A stretch of 64,000 bases of DNA. Origin: UPXZ01 sp049840795. GTDB lineage: Bacteria; Bacteroidota; Bacteroidia; Bacteroidales; Paludibacteraceae. Below the pieces are notes generated by a model. It was not told the origin of the DNA. It did not search any database and saw only the letters and a list, made by a program, of their open reading frames with translations. Both the position numbers and the translations under genes were made by a program. The stretch spans positions 65,989 to 129,988 of the forward strand of contig JASGJK010000030.1 in NCBI GenBank assembly GCA_049840795.1, given 5' to 3'. This document shows, in pieces, positions 25,751 to 35,491 of this stretch (positions within the stretch are counted from its first letter, which is position 1; each line of letters starts with the position of its first letter).

Positions 25751-27088
25751 TTATTGCATTTTGGGAAGCAACAGCAGACGGTGGTTCGCTTTGAGCGTAA
25801 CCTTGACCACGCTCATTTTCTTGCTTACGTACTGCGATGCTCCCTGAATCAGCCCTTTGCCTACATCGGCGGCAAGTTGCGAACCGGCATTATCCGTAAT
25901 CGAAATAGACGTTCCGGCAGACTGTGCCAGTTGTGCGGTAACTTCTTTGGCGGCATTGATTTCGTCCGAGTTCGGAATGAAGATACCGCGCTGTCCGTCC
26001 GTATCATATACCGATATGTCAACCGGGATAATGTTTCCGGCGTACTGAATGGCACTGATAGCAATATCCAACCGCTCACCCCCAATCCGGCACGAACCGG
26101 TAACGATACTGTTTGCCGGGATAAGGATTTTGCCTGCCAGCATCGGTTCTAAAAGCCGTATCTGCACCTCCCGTCCGCTTGTCAGCGTTACGGTCCGGTT
26201 TACACACGCCCGGATGCTGTTTTTGTCCTGCACCCCCTCGTTTCCGGCGGCGGTAAAAAATCCCATATTGCGGGGCTGGCTGAAAGCATCTATAAACTCA
26301 TCGTCCTGCATCGGAGCAGCCAACAGCGATACGACGTTGTGCCGAACCTGTTTCACCGGCTGAACATCCACCTTGTCTTTCGTTGAAAGAACGGTGGCGT
26401 TATCGCTTTCGGTTGTTTGCCGTGCCTGCTGCGGCATATACCTGGCTGCCATCGCGTATGATTTTTCAAGCAAGGCTGCTTGTTCGTCCTCTTCGGCTTT
26501 CCGCGCTTCTGCTGCTTGCAACTTGCGTTCCAATTCGTTCATACGTGCTTCGACGGCGCGTTCTTGTGCGATTTGTCCGGCAGGTTCTTCGTGCCATTCT
26601 CCCAACTGCTTATTTATATCCTGATAGGCACTTGCGGAGGCTTGCAGATTATTTGCCGTCCGCTTCGGGGTGCTGCTTTCTATCAGGGACGGGCTTTCGT
26701 ATTCCCCGGCAGCGTGTTCGTTCTGGTCGAACATTGTCGAAAAGTCCTGCAAAGAACGCATCCGTTCCTGCTGCTTTTGCCTCATGGCTTCCCGCTCGTA
26801 AGCCTCACGTTTATCCCCAACGATATCCTCGTCTTTGGGCGTGGGTATTTCGGCATTAAAGCCGGATTGTCCGATCATATTCTCGTCCTTATCACCCGCT
26901 GGCGCGAAGATCAGCCACATGACACCACCGAAAATCAGGAAGAAAAGCGGCATTACCAGCATCTTTTTACGCTGCCGCCTCTCTGCCGCCGAAAGTTCCT
27001 TTTTGGGGAGCCTTACAGGCTCTTTCTTATCAGGCACAGACGGATTCTCAGGTTGCTGCGCCCCGTTGTTATTTATTTGTTCGCTCAT
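25751..27088 (-). CDS. traM: Conjugal transfer protein TraM
   Basis: About 445 residues starting MSEQINNNGAQQPENP; the frame is open 21 codons further up, but this Met fits family starts. A single transmembrane segment (MLVMPLFFLIFGGVMWLIFAP, about 45-65) is followed by a long Gln/Glu-rich linker and the VirB10-like C-terminal domain (CVNRTVTLTSGREVQIRLLEPMLAGKILIPANS, GNIIPVDISVYDTDGQRG, AQLAQSAGTSISITDNAGSQL). TraM bridges the inner and outer membranes in the transfer channel. Intact. Confidence 0.88.
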   Translation of the reverse strand: MSEQINNNGAQQPENPSVPDKKEPVRLPKKELSAAERRQRKKMLVMPLFFLIFGGVMWLIFAPAGDKDENMIGQSGFNAEIPTPKDEDIVGDKREAYEREAMRQKQQERMRSLQDFSTMFDQNEHAAGEYESPSLIESSTPKRTANNLQASASAYQDINKQLGEWHEEPAGQIAQERAVEARMNELERKLQAAEARKAEEDEQAALLEKSYAMAARYMPQQARQTTESDNATVLSTKDKVDVQPVKQVRHNVVSLLAAPMQDDEFIDAFSQPRNMGFFTAAGNEGVQDKNSIRACVNRTVTLTSGREVQIRLLEPMLAGKILIPANSIVTGSCRIGGERLDIAISAIQYAGNIIPVDISVYDTDGQRGIFIPNSDEINAAKEVTAQLAQSAGTSISITDNAGSQLAADVGKGLIQGASQYVSKKMSVVKVTLKANHRLLLLPKMQ

Positions 27089-27171
27089 ATTTTTGATTAT
27101 TTTAGATAATATTGGATGTGCCTCGGGAATTTCAAATAAACTTGATTGCACTCGGCTTTCACAATATTTGA

Positions 27172-27423
27172 TTAGTTAATACTGTCCCTTTGTTGCTCCA
27201 ACTGGAGCCGTAGGGTTTCCATTTTTTCTATCTGCAATTCCTTTCCCTTGCCTTTCCCCAAATTGTAGATGGACGAAACGGTCATGTAGATAGAAAGCCC
27301 GCTGAAGACAACCAGCATGGTAACGATGACGATTACCCGTGCATCGGGGCTTAACGGTCTGACAAGGCTGCGCAAGCGGTCTTCCAGCCATCCACCTATG
27401 TCCTGAATGATTTTCCGTAACAT
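27172..27423 (-). CDS. traL: Conjugal transfer protein TraL (DUF3989-like)
   Basis: 83 residues with one membrane segment (VIVIVTMLVVFSGLSIYMTVSSIYN). Short inner-membrane protein, normal for TraL in this position between traK and traM. A longer overlapping frame in another phase is a shadow. Confidence 0.78.
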   Translation of the reverse strand: MLRKIIQDIGGWLEDRLRSLVRPLSPDARVIVIVTMLVVFSGLSIYMTVSSIYNLGKGKGKELQIEKMETLRLQLEQQRDSIN

Positions 27424-27431
27424 ACACGCAC

Positions 27432-28054
27432 CTACCTTTCCGTTATCCGTATGTCCCGGTTTTCCACGATCTCGAACTTTTCCATCGTGAAACCGTGCGG
27501 GTTATTGTCCGAACGTACCGAGTTAATCAGGTTGCAGCGGGTTACGAGGCTACGTTCAGTCATGTTCGACTGCCGGATAATCATTTGCCGGGCGTATGTT
27601 ACCACTTTGTACGGGTAGCTGTCAAAATCACAGGCTATGCTGTCCACCTGTATGATCTGATTGATATTACCCGAAACAATGCGGTTGTAGTACCCTTTTT
27701 CAGCCATGTCCTGATAGTATTTGAAAGCGCTTTTATCGACAAGGAACAACGCCCTGTTTACATTGCTTTCAATGGCTTTTTTGTCGGGTGAGAGCGTGAA
27801 GAACAGTTCATGAAACCGTCTGACGTGTTCCCGCGCTTCAACGGGACGGTTCTGCGAAAGGTCTTGCGAGAGGGCAAGCATCAATGACTTGCCCCCGTCC
27901 AACACATAGATACGCTGGCGTTGCGCTTCGGCGAAACTGTACGACGACCAGACGGAATAACCCGCAATAGCGGCGCACAGGCAGAGGAAGACAATTCCGA
28001 AAAAACGTATCTGCCTGAATGATGTTTCTATATTTTTAAACTCTTGAACTCCAT
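27432..28054 (-). CDS. traK: Conjugal transfer protein TraK, frameshifted near the start
   Basis: VirB8-like inner-membrane subunit. From the ATG at 28054 the sequence reads MEFKSLK and then a TAG; one extra A in the A-run near 28033-28037 restores NIETSFRQIRFFGIVFLCLC, AEAQRQRIYVLDGGKSL and the rest to the stop. The footprint of 623 bases is one short of 208 codons, and 207 residues is the usual TraK length as I know it. Conserved stretches: LSQNRPVEAREHVRRFHELFFTLSP, EKGYYNRIVSGNINQ, FTMEKFEIVENRDI. This may be a real mutation or a homopolymer sequencing error. Confidence 0.82.
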
Positions 28055-28161
28055 AATTTTTAATTTGATAATGAGATAATATGCCAATGTGCCAATGAAG
28101 ATTGGTGAGCCTTACAATCTTTTTTCCGTTGGCATACTGGCATATTGGACAATCGGCTCAT

Positions 28162-29151
28162 TTATTTTTTTCCTAATAATCGTCCGGCAACGTTTCCCGC
28201 AGCCGCTCCGGCTATACCTCCGGCCATTGCTGCACCTTTCGATGCTACTGAATTTATTCCACGAGTTCCTGTACTGCCTCCGGCTTGGATAATCCACCCT
28301 GCTACGGTCGGGATTGTGAAATATCCGGTTATCCCGATAATCATAAACACCACGTAAACCGTGTTACTTCCGTCGGGAACATAGTTTGGATTTTGCAGTT
28401 GTTCAATATCTTGTGTGAGCATAAGCACCTGAATACGAGCAAGAATAGACGAGAATAAATCCGAGACGGGTAGCCAGAGGTAAACCGATATATAGCGTGC
28501 TATCCATTGGGTCATCGTTGAATGAAAACCGTCGTAGACACTTATCGCAAATGCTATCGGTCCAAGTATGGCTAAAACGACCAGGAAGAATGTCCGTATC
28601 GTGTCGATCACCAGTGCTGCAGCGGTAAAAAGCATTTCCAAAAGCCACCTGAACCAATCCTGCACGGATTTTTTCATATCGTGGAAACCCCGTTGGATGT
28701 ACATACCTGCAATTTCGGGAGCCTCCAACACTCCGAGTTCAGCAAGTTTCTGGTCGAATATTTCATTATCTACGAGCCATGCCGTTTCGGGATTGCGCCG
28801 CATCGCCTCAAACTCCAACCGGTCTTTCTCCGCTCGATACTTATTCATATCGAAAGTCTGCGTTTCAAGGATGGAGTGTGTTCCTGTGACTATCGGCGAC
28901 ATGACAGCATTGATAGTTCCCAATACAATCGTAGGAAAGAACATAATACACAATCCAATGGCAAAAGGTCGAAGCAACGGGTACACATCTATCGGCTCTG
29001 CCCTTGAGAGGGCTTGCCACACACGGGTAGCGACATAAAACAGCGCACCCAGCCCCGCAACCCCTTTAGCAATGCCGATCATGTTGGAACAGATCGGCAT
29101 CATATCTGTATAGAGGCTGCGGAGTATCTGATGAAGATTATCGAAATCCAT
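28162..29151 (-). CDS. traJ: Conjugal transfer protein TraJ
   Basis: 329 residues, a polytopic membrane protein with about five hydrophobic segments (MIGIAKGVAGLGALFYVATRVW, LLRPFAIGLCIMFFPTIVLGTINAV, AALVIDTIRTFFLVVLAILGPIAFAIS). It matches the TraJ family of Bacteroides elements, the VirB6-like inner-membrane channel. The C-terminus is Gly/Ala-rich (GAAMAGGIAGAAAGNVAGRLLGKK). Intact. Confidence 0.87.
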   Translation of the reverse strand: MDFDNLHQILRSLYTDMMPICSNMIGIAKGVAGLGALFYVATRVWQALSRAEPIDVYPLLRPFAIGLCIMFFPTIVLGTINAVMSPIVTGTHSILETQTFDMNKYRAEKDRLEFEAMRRNPETAWLVDNEIFDQKLAELGVLEAPEIAGMYIQRGFHDMKKSVQDWFRWLLEMLFTAAALVIDTIRTFFLVVLAILGPIAFAISVYDGFHSTMTQWIARYISVYLWLPVSDLFSSILARIQVLMLTQDIEQLQNPNYVPDGSNTVYVVFMIIGITGYFTIPTVAGWIIQAGGSTGTRGINSVASKGAAMAGGIAGAAAGNVAGRLLGKK

Positions 29152-29175
29152 ATCTTATTTTCTTATTGATATGGA

Positions 29176-29796
29176 TTACCAATATCTGTCAGCGGGGTTA
29201 CCGTACAATACCATTACCTTGTCGGTTTCCTTTTTCACTTTGGCACGCAAGTAAGACACAGATATATTTTTATTTGTGTAGTATTGTACCAAACTGCGGT
29301 AAGTACGCATATCGTTGTAAATCTTGTCGATTAACTCCATGCGTTCTTTGTCGGTCATGGATAACCCATTAGACGAAGAAACAATTTCCTTTATCTCGGC
29401 CAGCAGCCCCCCCGACATATTCAGCAGTTTGGCATAGCCGTTGGAAATTGCAACCAACTCTTCGATAGTGAAGTTCGGATCGGAAAGCATCTTGTTGTAA
29501 TTGGTAGCGTAGATATTGGAAATATCACTGATAATCTCTACCGTTTCTTTTACTTTCCGCGCGTCCTTAATCAGGTTATGCACCGATTGTAGTTTGTCGT
29601 AATACTCCTTGCCCTGATTGTATATCTTCTGCATTTCCTGAAAACTATTTATTACGTTACTTGCCGTAGTTGCGGTCTTAGATACCGTCAGGATATTTTG
29701 AACCAAGTTGGACGGGTCGATCACTGCCCATTGTGCTTTTGCCTCAAACCCGCAACATGCGAGGATTACAAAGAGGCTTACTATTATTTTCTTCAT
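29176..29796 (-). CDS. traI: TraI-like protein (DUF4141)
   Basis: 206 residues, signal peptide (MKKIIVSLFVILACCGFEAKAQ), then a mostly helical body: VIDPSNLVQNILTVSKTATTASNVINSFQEMQKIYNQGKEYYDKLQ and MTDKERMELIDKIYNDMRTYR. This is the DUF4141 (TraI of CTnDOT) type, comparable to VirB5-like periplasmic helpers. It lies 24 bases before traJ. Intact. Confidence 0.83.
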   Translation of the reverse strand: MKKIIVSLFVILACCGFEAKAQWAVIDPSNLVQNILTVSKTATTASNVINSFQEMQKIYNQGKEYYDKLQSVHNLIKDARKVKETVEIISDISNIYATNYNKMLSDPNFTIEELVAISNGYAKLLNMSGGLLAEIKEIVSSSNGLSMTDKERMELIDKIYNDMRTYRSLVQYYTNKNISVSYLRAKVKKETDKVMVLYGNPADRYW

Positions 29797-29860
29797 TGTT
29801 TTACTTATTTGATATGATTAATATTTTATTGCCCGATGGCGGGAGGAACAGTGGAAAATG

Positions 29861-30175
29861 CTATTCCTCCGCCCGAACATATTCACCGAAAGCGGAAAGC
29901 ATGAGTACCTCCTGCTCCCGGTCGTAGGCTATCCCGATACGCCCCTACAGGTCTATGTAATGCAATCCGAACAAGCTGTACACCGTACAATCACAGGCCA
30001 CCTGCGGGTTGTTATATGTAAGTTCCAAGCGGATGCCTCCCCGCTTTCGGGAAGTGTTGCGGTAGATGTTTACCGCAGGCGCACCACTGGTACTTACCCA
30101 ACGTCCCGTAATCTCCCACAGGTTAAAATCCTGATACACAGCACAGGGGTCGGCGGCATTACATTTGCTGAACAT
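29861..30175 (-). pseudogene. DUF3876-type tra-operon gene with in-frame TAG
   Basis: 104-codon frame starting MFSKCNAADPCAVYQDFNLWEITGRWVS, typical of the DUF3876 protein between traG and traI. After HYIDL there is a TAG (about 29945), and the same frame continues GRIGIAYDREQEVLMLSAFGEYVRAEE to a second stop. Either the gene lost its last quarter by one substitution or the base is an error. It starts 2 bases after traG ends. Confidence 0.6.
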
Positions 30176-30177
30176 GG

Positions 30178-32679
30178 CTAACCCTTCCTTTTGTCTTCGG
30201 CAAGCTGCTTAATAGCCAGTTCGTAGTTCCCGCCGAGTTCGTCCGTCTTTTTGAAGACCTCGATCTTTTCGGTTTCTTCGGTCGTGTACGTCAGGTATTC
30301 TGCCTCGCTTACTTCGGTAGCATACACCGCCGACTGCACACCGCCCAGCCCGAACCATACTTCCTTGTATTTCCGGTTCGGGTTGTTCGCCATGTTGATA
30401 GAGAGGATTTGTCCTTTCTCCTTTTCGGTCAGTCCGAGAAGCGACTGGATCACATCAAAGCGGTTCATGAATTTGCGCTGATCTAAGAGAATTTTGCAGT
30501 CGGAGTTATTGATAATAGCCTCCTTTACGATGGGCGAGGAAATAATATCCTCCACTTCCTGCGTTACGACAATCGCTTCCCCGAAATACTTCCGGACGGT
30601 TTTATACATATACTGCATATAGGCAGCCATGTTCGCAGACGAAAGAGCCTTCCATGCTTCTTCCACAATCAGCTGTTTACGAACGCCTTTCAGTCTTCTC
30701 AATTTACCGATGAAGGCTTCCATAATGATGATCGTAACCACCGGAAAAAGTTCTTTATTTTCCTTTATCTGGTCGATTTCAAAGACGATAAAGCTCTTAT
30801 TCAAGAGGTCGATATTCTCGGCCGAGTTCAACAGGAAATCGTAACGCCCACCCCGGTAATACTGGCGCATGGTGGTCAGCATATTGTCGAGGTTAAAATC
30901 TTCCCGGCTTACCTTGATCTCCCGTTCGTCCAGTTCCCGGCGGGAGTCATCCCGCATAAACTCATAAAAGGTATTAAATGAGGGCACGATACTCCGGTCG
31001 TCCTGTATCTTCCCAATATAGGCTGATACCGCGCTGCCGAGTTCTCCGCTTTCGGTCTTGCTGATTTTATCGTCTTCGGACTTCCAGAGCGTCAGGAGGA
31101 GCGTTTTAATGCTGTCCTTTTTCTCCACGTCAAACTGATAGTCGTCCGTGTAGAAAGGATTGAAGCTAATCGGATTTTCTTCCGTGTATGTGAAATAAAT
31201 CCCGTCCTGCCCTTTGGTTTTCCGGCGTACCATTTCACACAACCCTTGATAGGAGTTACCCGTATCGACTAATACCACATGCGTGCCCTGTTCCCAATAT
31301 TGCCTTACAAGGTGGTTCATGAAAAAGGATTTACCGCTGCCGGATGGCCCCAACACGAATTTATTCCGGTTGGTGGTAATCCCGCGTTTCATGGGTAAAT
31401 CCGATATATCCACATGGAGCGGCTTCCCGCTAACCCGGTCGCACATCTTGATACCGAACGGCGAAAGCGAACTTTGGTAGTTGGTTTCTTCGGTGAAGAA
31501 ACACAGTGCAGGTTCTACAAACGTGTAAAAACTTTCCTCTGACGGAAAATCCCCGGCATTGCCCGGCATCCCCGCCCAATAGAGTGTGGCGGCATCCACC
31601 GTGTTGTGGCGGGGTTTACATTCCATAAGTGCCAACTGTGAGCCTACATCGTTGCGGATACGCTTTAATTCTTCCGTATCGTCCGACCACGCTATTACGT
31701 TGAAGTGGGCGCGTACCGAAGTAAGCCCGAAGCTGTGCGCTTCGTTCAGGTATTTATCCACCCACTCTTTGTTAATCTGATTACCGCGCGAGTAGCGGGA
31801 TAAGGATTGCATATTGCGGGCAGACTTCTCGAACTTCCGCAGGTTCTCTGCCGAATCGTCCAGAAAGATGTACTGGTTATACACATGGTCGCACGATAGC
31901 AATAACCCAACGGGTGCGGCAAAACTCAATCGGCAGTCGCTCCGGTCGGTGGATAGCTTTTCGTACCGCATATCCGTTCCAACCGTTCCGGGCAAGTCCT
32001 CCACATCGGAAATCGTATGCATGCATACTTTTTTATCTCCGATGCGAAGACCGTCCGCTCCGAGTTCTATATCTTCCAAGACAGTCGTATCGTCCAATGA
32101 GAGGGCAAAGTATTTCTCCACCAGTCCGGGTTCATTCTCCGTTCCTGTAATCTCATCTGAAGTAAGGCGGGCAAGGCTGACAAATCCCGAATCGTTTACA
32201 ATACGCTCAAATTGTCCGACCGCTTCCAAAAACCGTGAAGCCGTGTCCCTGTTGACCTCTTTGGGGATAATATTCCCGCGGCACAATGACGAAAAATTAC
32301 TTTGCATCCGCATCCGCTCTTTGGTCGTCTTTGTCAGGTAGAGGAAACAGGTATGATTCAGGTAGGGGCGTTCGTTGAAGTGGCGTTCAAACGAGCGGGA
32401 CAGGAAACTCATATCCTCTTTATCCGTTTCGGGTTTATAGGTTTCTTTTACAAACCAATCCTGTTTTTGGATAATAGAATAATCGGGCAATACCTTAATG
32501 GCTTTCGCCCAAGCCGAATGTATGGCTTCATATTCTACTCCGGTAACAGTGAATAGCTCCGGCAGATTGACACGAAAGGCTACCGTTATATCTGCATCTT
32601 TGGATATGATGCAGTCGTGTTCTACCGCCAGTAGCGGGAACTTGCTCTCGATGGTAGCCGCTTTCATTACATTACGCAT
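30178..32679 (-). CDS. traG: Conjugation ATPase TraG (VirB4-like)
   Basis: 833 residues, the motor ATPase of the Bacteroides transfer system. The Walker A motif is GPSGSGKSFFMNHLV (about residue 440), Walker B-like IVEEAWKAL (about 672), and VVTQEVEDI follows. The N-terminal half is the VirB4 regulatory region. Length is normal. It overlaps traF by 8 bases, so translation is coupled. Intact. Confidence 0.92.
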   Translation of the reverse strand: MRNVMKAATIESKFPLLAVEHDCIISKDADITVAFRVNLPELFTVTGVEYEAIHSAWAKAIKVLPDYSIIQKQDWFVKETYKPETDKEDMSFLSRSFERHFNERPYLNHTCFLYLTKTTKERMRMQSNFSSLCRGNIIPKEVNRDTASRFLEAVGQFERIVNDSGFVSLARLTSDEITGTENEPGLVEKYFALSLDDTTVLEDIELGADGLRIGDKKVCMHTISDVEDLPGTVGTDMRYEKLSTDRSDCRLSFAAPVGLLLSCDHVYNQYIFLDDSAENLRKFEKSARNMQSLSRYSRGNQINKEWVDKYLNEAHSFGLTSVRAHFNVIAWSDDTEELKRIRNDVGSQLALMECKPRHNTVDAATLYWAGMPGNAGDFPSEESFYTFVEPALCFFTEETNYQSSLSPFGIKMCDRVSGKPLHVDISDLPMKRGITTNRNKFVLGPSGSGKSFFMNHLVRQYWEQGTHVVLVDTGNSYQGLCEMVRRKTKGQDGIYFTYTEENPISFNPFYTDDYQFDVEKKDSIKTLLLTLWKSEDDKISKTESGELGSAVSAYIGKIQDDRSIVPSFNTFYEFMRDDSRRELDEREIKVSREDFNLDNMLTTMRQYYRGGRYDFLLNSAENIDLLNKSFIVFEIDQIKENKELFPVVTIIIMEAFIGKLRRLKGVRKQLIVEEAWKALSSANMAAYMQYMYKTVRKYFGEAIVVTQEVEDIISSPIVKEAIINNSDCKILLDQRKFMNRFDVIQSLLGLTEKEKGQILSINMANNPNRKYKEVWFGLGGVQSAVYATEVSEAEYLTYTTEETEKIEVFKKTDELGGNYELAIKQLAEDKRKG

Positions 32680-33007
32680 ACCGCACCTCCTTCTTTTTAG
32701 TCCGGCTGAACAATCGGCGGGAATTTTTGCGGTTGATCAGGTAGCGCGGGTGCTGCCGTTTGGCAAGTAGCTTCATAAGCCCGTACTCCCCGTATTTCGC
32801 ATTCACGTTGAAAGTCAGCCATACCAATGCGGAGGCGGCGATAACGCCGAAGCCGATACATACCCACTGGTCTATGCCGATCATATACATAATCACGAAC
32901 ACCACGAATACAGCCAGCAGACCGCCCGCGAAGATGAACAGGTATTGTGCTTTCAAACCCTTAAATTCCACGCTCTTGCCAATGCCTTTATTTACATTGT
33001 ACTCCAT
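32672..33007 (-). CDS. traF: TraF-like protein (DUF4133)
   Basis: 111 residues with two hydrophobic helices (YLFIFAGGLLAVFVVFVIMYM and VCIGFGVIAASALVWLTF), a VirB3-like inner-membrane protein. Its last codons overlap the traG start. Intact; the second traE exon ends 26 bases upstream of it. Confidence 0.85.
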   Translation of the reverse strand: MEYNVNKGIGKSVEFKGLKAQYLFIFAGGLLAVFVVFVIMYMIGIDQWVCIGFGVIAASALVWLTFNVNAKYGEYGLMKLLAKRQHPRYLINRKNSRRLFSRTKKKEVRYA

Positions 33008-33032
33008 TTCGTTTCGTTATTTTTGAAATGGC

Positions 33033-33144
33033 TTATAAAAAGAAAGAGCGGAGGATGGTCGCGGCGACAATCAGGAAGATACACGCCCCGAACCAACTTG
33101 CGGCGGTTTTGCTTGTATCGGGGTCGCCCGATGAAAACTTGTTA
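33033..33144 (-). CDS. traE: traE, second exon
   Basis: The 3' part of traE (DUF4134): NKFSSGDPDTSKTAASW, then FGACIFLIVAATILRSFFL and stop. It joins the first exon at 35054 when the group II intron is removed: 260 + 112 = 372 bases, exactly 124 codons, restoring GGIKVYNKFSSG. This gives strong support for the intron borders. Confidence 0.83.
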
Positions 33145-33184
33145 ATCGAGTAGGCAAAGGGAATCTCACCCTAAGCCTCTCACA

Positions 33185-33218
33185 GAACCGTACGTGAAGG
33201 TCTCCCCTCATACGGCTC
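33185..33218 (-). ncRNA. Group II intron domain V
   Basis: 34-base hairpin with conserved GAGCCGTATG and CACGTACGGTTC strands, the catalytic core of group II ribozymes. Confidence 0.85.
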
Positions 33219-33241
33219 TTCTTATTCAGTCAACATGCCAG

Positions 33242-34511
33242 TTACTTACGTTTCCGATTTCTCGGACTGGCAGTGGGTTTAACTCCCCAAGCCCAATGCG
33301 CAAACAAATCCGGATTTTTCAATGCGATGTCTCCTAACCTGTGAATGGCTTTGGTCTTGAATTTTCTAAACCCTTTGAATTTATTCCGAATCCAACGGGA
33401 AAGTTTCAGATTGATGCGTTGAAGAACTTTCTTTAATACTCCGGGATTAAATCTCCCATAGTAGTTTATCCACCCTTGAATGACAGGATTGATTTGTTTG
33501 GCGATATCCTCCAGTTTCATCTGTACCCACACGTTGTGGTTCCAGTTTCGGAGAGTTTCCCATATCTTCGTCCGCGCCTTTTGACTGACAGCGGGTGAAA
33601 AGTTTAGGAATACTTCTCCATGTGCATCAATTGAACGTCTCGGTCTAAATGTATAACCAAGAAAATCAAACCGAATGCACTCGTAAGGAATATCACGGTG
33701 ATTCTTCTTGCAATAAACAATCTTCGTCTTTTCTTCATTGAGTTCCAACTTGCAGTCCGCAAACCGTTTCTGAATGGCTCGTTTGATAAACTCTGCCTGT
33801 TTCAGACTTACACAGTGACAGACAGTATCGTCCGCATATCTTTCAAAGGAAATGTTGGAATGGTTTCTTTTCATCCACTCATCGAAAGTATAGTGCAGGA
33901 ACAGGTTTGCCAGTATCGGTCCGATGACCGAGCCTTGCGGCACTCCCTTACTTCTCTGTACCTGTGTTCCGTCTGCTAACTGATACGGAACGGACAGCCA
34001 ACGTTTGATGTACATCATCGACCACGGGCATTTTACATGCCTTTCAAGGGCTCTGACAAGGAGTTCATGGTCTCATGTTATCGAAAAAGCCTTTAATGTC
34101 AAGGTCAACGACCCAATGAAATGCGTAACAGCGTTCTTTCGCTTTTGCCACTGCATCGAGAGCCGATTTCTTCGGTCGATAAGCATAGGAATCTTCATGA
34201 AAATGTGGCTCTATTTCCGGTTCTATGGTCATAATCACTACCATCTGTGCCACACGGTCTCCTACCGTTGGGATGCCAAGAGGACGCTTGCCCCCGTTTG
34301 GTTTGGGGATTTCTACCAGTTTAACGGCTGGGGGAAGATAACTTCCTGAACTCATGCGGTTCCATATCTTATACAGATTCCCTTTGAGATTGCTCTCAAA
34401 ATCTGCTATGGACACGTCATCAATCCCTGCTGTTCCCCGGTTTGCTTTTACCCTCTTGTATGCTTCCATTACAAGTTGTTTGGAAATTTCAAATGACTTT
34501 GCGTCTTTCAT
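33242..34511 (-). CDS. ltrA: Group II intron reverse transcriptase/maturase, frameshifted
   Basis: Intron-encoded protein in two frames. The first (34511-34065) starts MKDAKSFEISKQLVMEAYKRV and covers RT motifs 0-3 (GKRPLGIPTVGDRVAQM, AYRPKKSALDAV, VVDLDIKGFFDN). The second (to 33242) continues HELLVRALERH, VPQGSVIGPILANLFLHYTFD, the catalytic FERYADDTV and a C-terminal GIIM maturase domain (INPVIQGWINYYGRF). One extra A near 34067 (ACATGAGACCATGAA) separates them. If real, the intron cannot move by itself and needs a maturase in trans. Confidence 0.88.
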
Positions 34512-35053
34512 TAAATCCTCCTAATTTTGTTAGTTGTTTAATTCATTTCGCCGAATAAGCCGGTTCCTTCGCTCCACTCCCATTACAGGAGCTTCGACAC
34601 TACTATGAACCGGTCTGTCCCTATACGAAGCATCGGTACTTTCATTCTTACAGGGCCTCTGCTTGAATTTTTCTCTTAGCATCTCCGTACAGGTTCTCAC
34701 GTTCCTTGTAAGAGCCTCTGTGTAACTCGTGCCGTCTCTATACCGGATGCCGCTAAAGCAGTAAGCAGGTTTCCCTTTAGCTTGTCCCGAACCAAGTCTA
34801 GGAGTTCGGTTTTGACATCGTCTTGAATATTTCGGTACCTCATCAACGGTTCATTTGCATTCACCTTTTACACAGTTACCTGCCTGCCTCTTGACAGACT
34901 TTTCGGACATCGCTCACGACCATAGCTCTTTACTACAGCCGCATGCCCGTGGTTTGAAACCTCCTCCTGTAAGGCGGTTCCGAGGGGCCGACCCTCATCT
35001 CTCACAAAGCATCGCACCACTGTTATTCACGCAGCAGTGCGTTCGTGACACAC

Positions 35054-35313
35054 TAGACTTTTATCCCGCCAATCAAGCCGACAACGGCTCCGATGGCGTA
35101 GATTAATTTCGTCCCCGGATCGAAATACGAAGTTACCATATTGGTAGCTTCGGTAATACCTCCGATACCGTTGCCCTGTGCAAAAGCGGATGATACGGCA
35201 GCCAGAACAACGGCCGCCGACATAAGAAATTTTTTCTTTCCAGAAAATTGGATGCGCCTCGGAAAACTATGAGCAAGCTCCCGTTTTCTCTCGGCTTTCA
35301 AAATTTTTGTCAT
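35054..35313 (-). CDS. traE: traE (DUF4134), first exon
   Basis: The 5' 260 bases of traE. After a basic N-terminus (MTKILKAERKRELAHSFPRR) comes a signal/TM segment (KKFLMSAAVVLAAVSSAFAQ), then GIGGITEATNMVTSYFDPGTKLIYAIGAVVGLIGGIKV, where the group II intron cuts it. TraE is a VirB2/pilin-like small membrane protein. Without splicing the protein would end at GIKV by a stop formed at the junction (GTC TAG). The start is unusually long; an internal Met (about residue 31) is possible. Confidence 0.82.
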
Positions 35314-35384
35314 ACGATTTTTTAAATTAATGGTACAGGGGGTGGAATAGTCCCCTGTACCGGAATGAATACTTGTTTAACTTA

Positions 35385-35399
35385 ATCTTTTAGTGGTGG
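35385..35399 (-). promoter_or_regulatory. Leader motif upstream of traE, shared with traN
   Basis: Same 15 bases as 25712-25726 (CCACCACTAAAAGAT on the minus strand), here about 70 bases before traE. Confidence 0.4.
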
Positions 35400-35491
35400 G
35401 TGTCTGACCCTTTTGTTTTTGCTTACGCCCGATGCGTAGCTATCCATAATCCCGTTCTTTCATTTTCGTTGTTTTTTAACTGTTACACATC

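Larger units (their letters stand above)
33145..35053 (-). mobile_element. Group II intron inserted in traE
   Basis: 1909 bases. The 5' end reads GTGTG on the minus strand (35053-35049), the group II consensus, and the 3' end is CGAT (A-Y). A typical domain V lies at 33185-33218 (GAGCCGTATG paired with CACGTACGGTTC), just upstream of domain VI. It encodes a frameshifted reverse transcriptase/maturase. Removing it restores the traE frame exactly, so traE function depends on splicing. Confidence 0.88.

Noticed and set aside
25857..27109. Long plus-strand open frames opposite traM and other tra genes
   Set aside because: They lie fully inside clear minus-strand tra genes and have the low-complexity Ser/Arg/Leu-rich character of antisense shadows.
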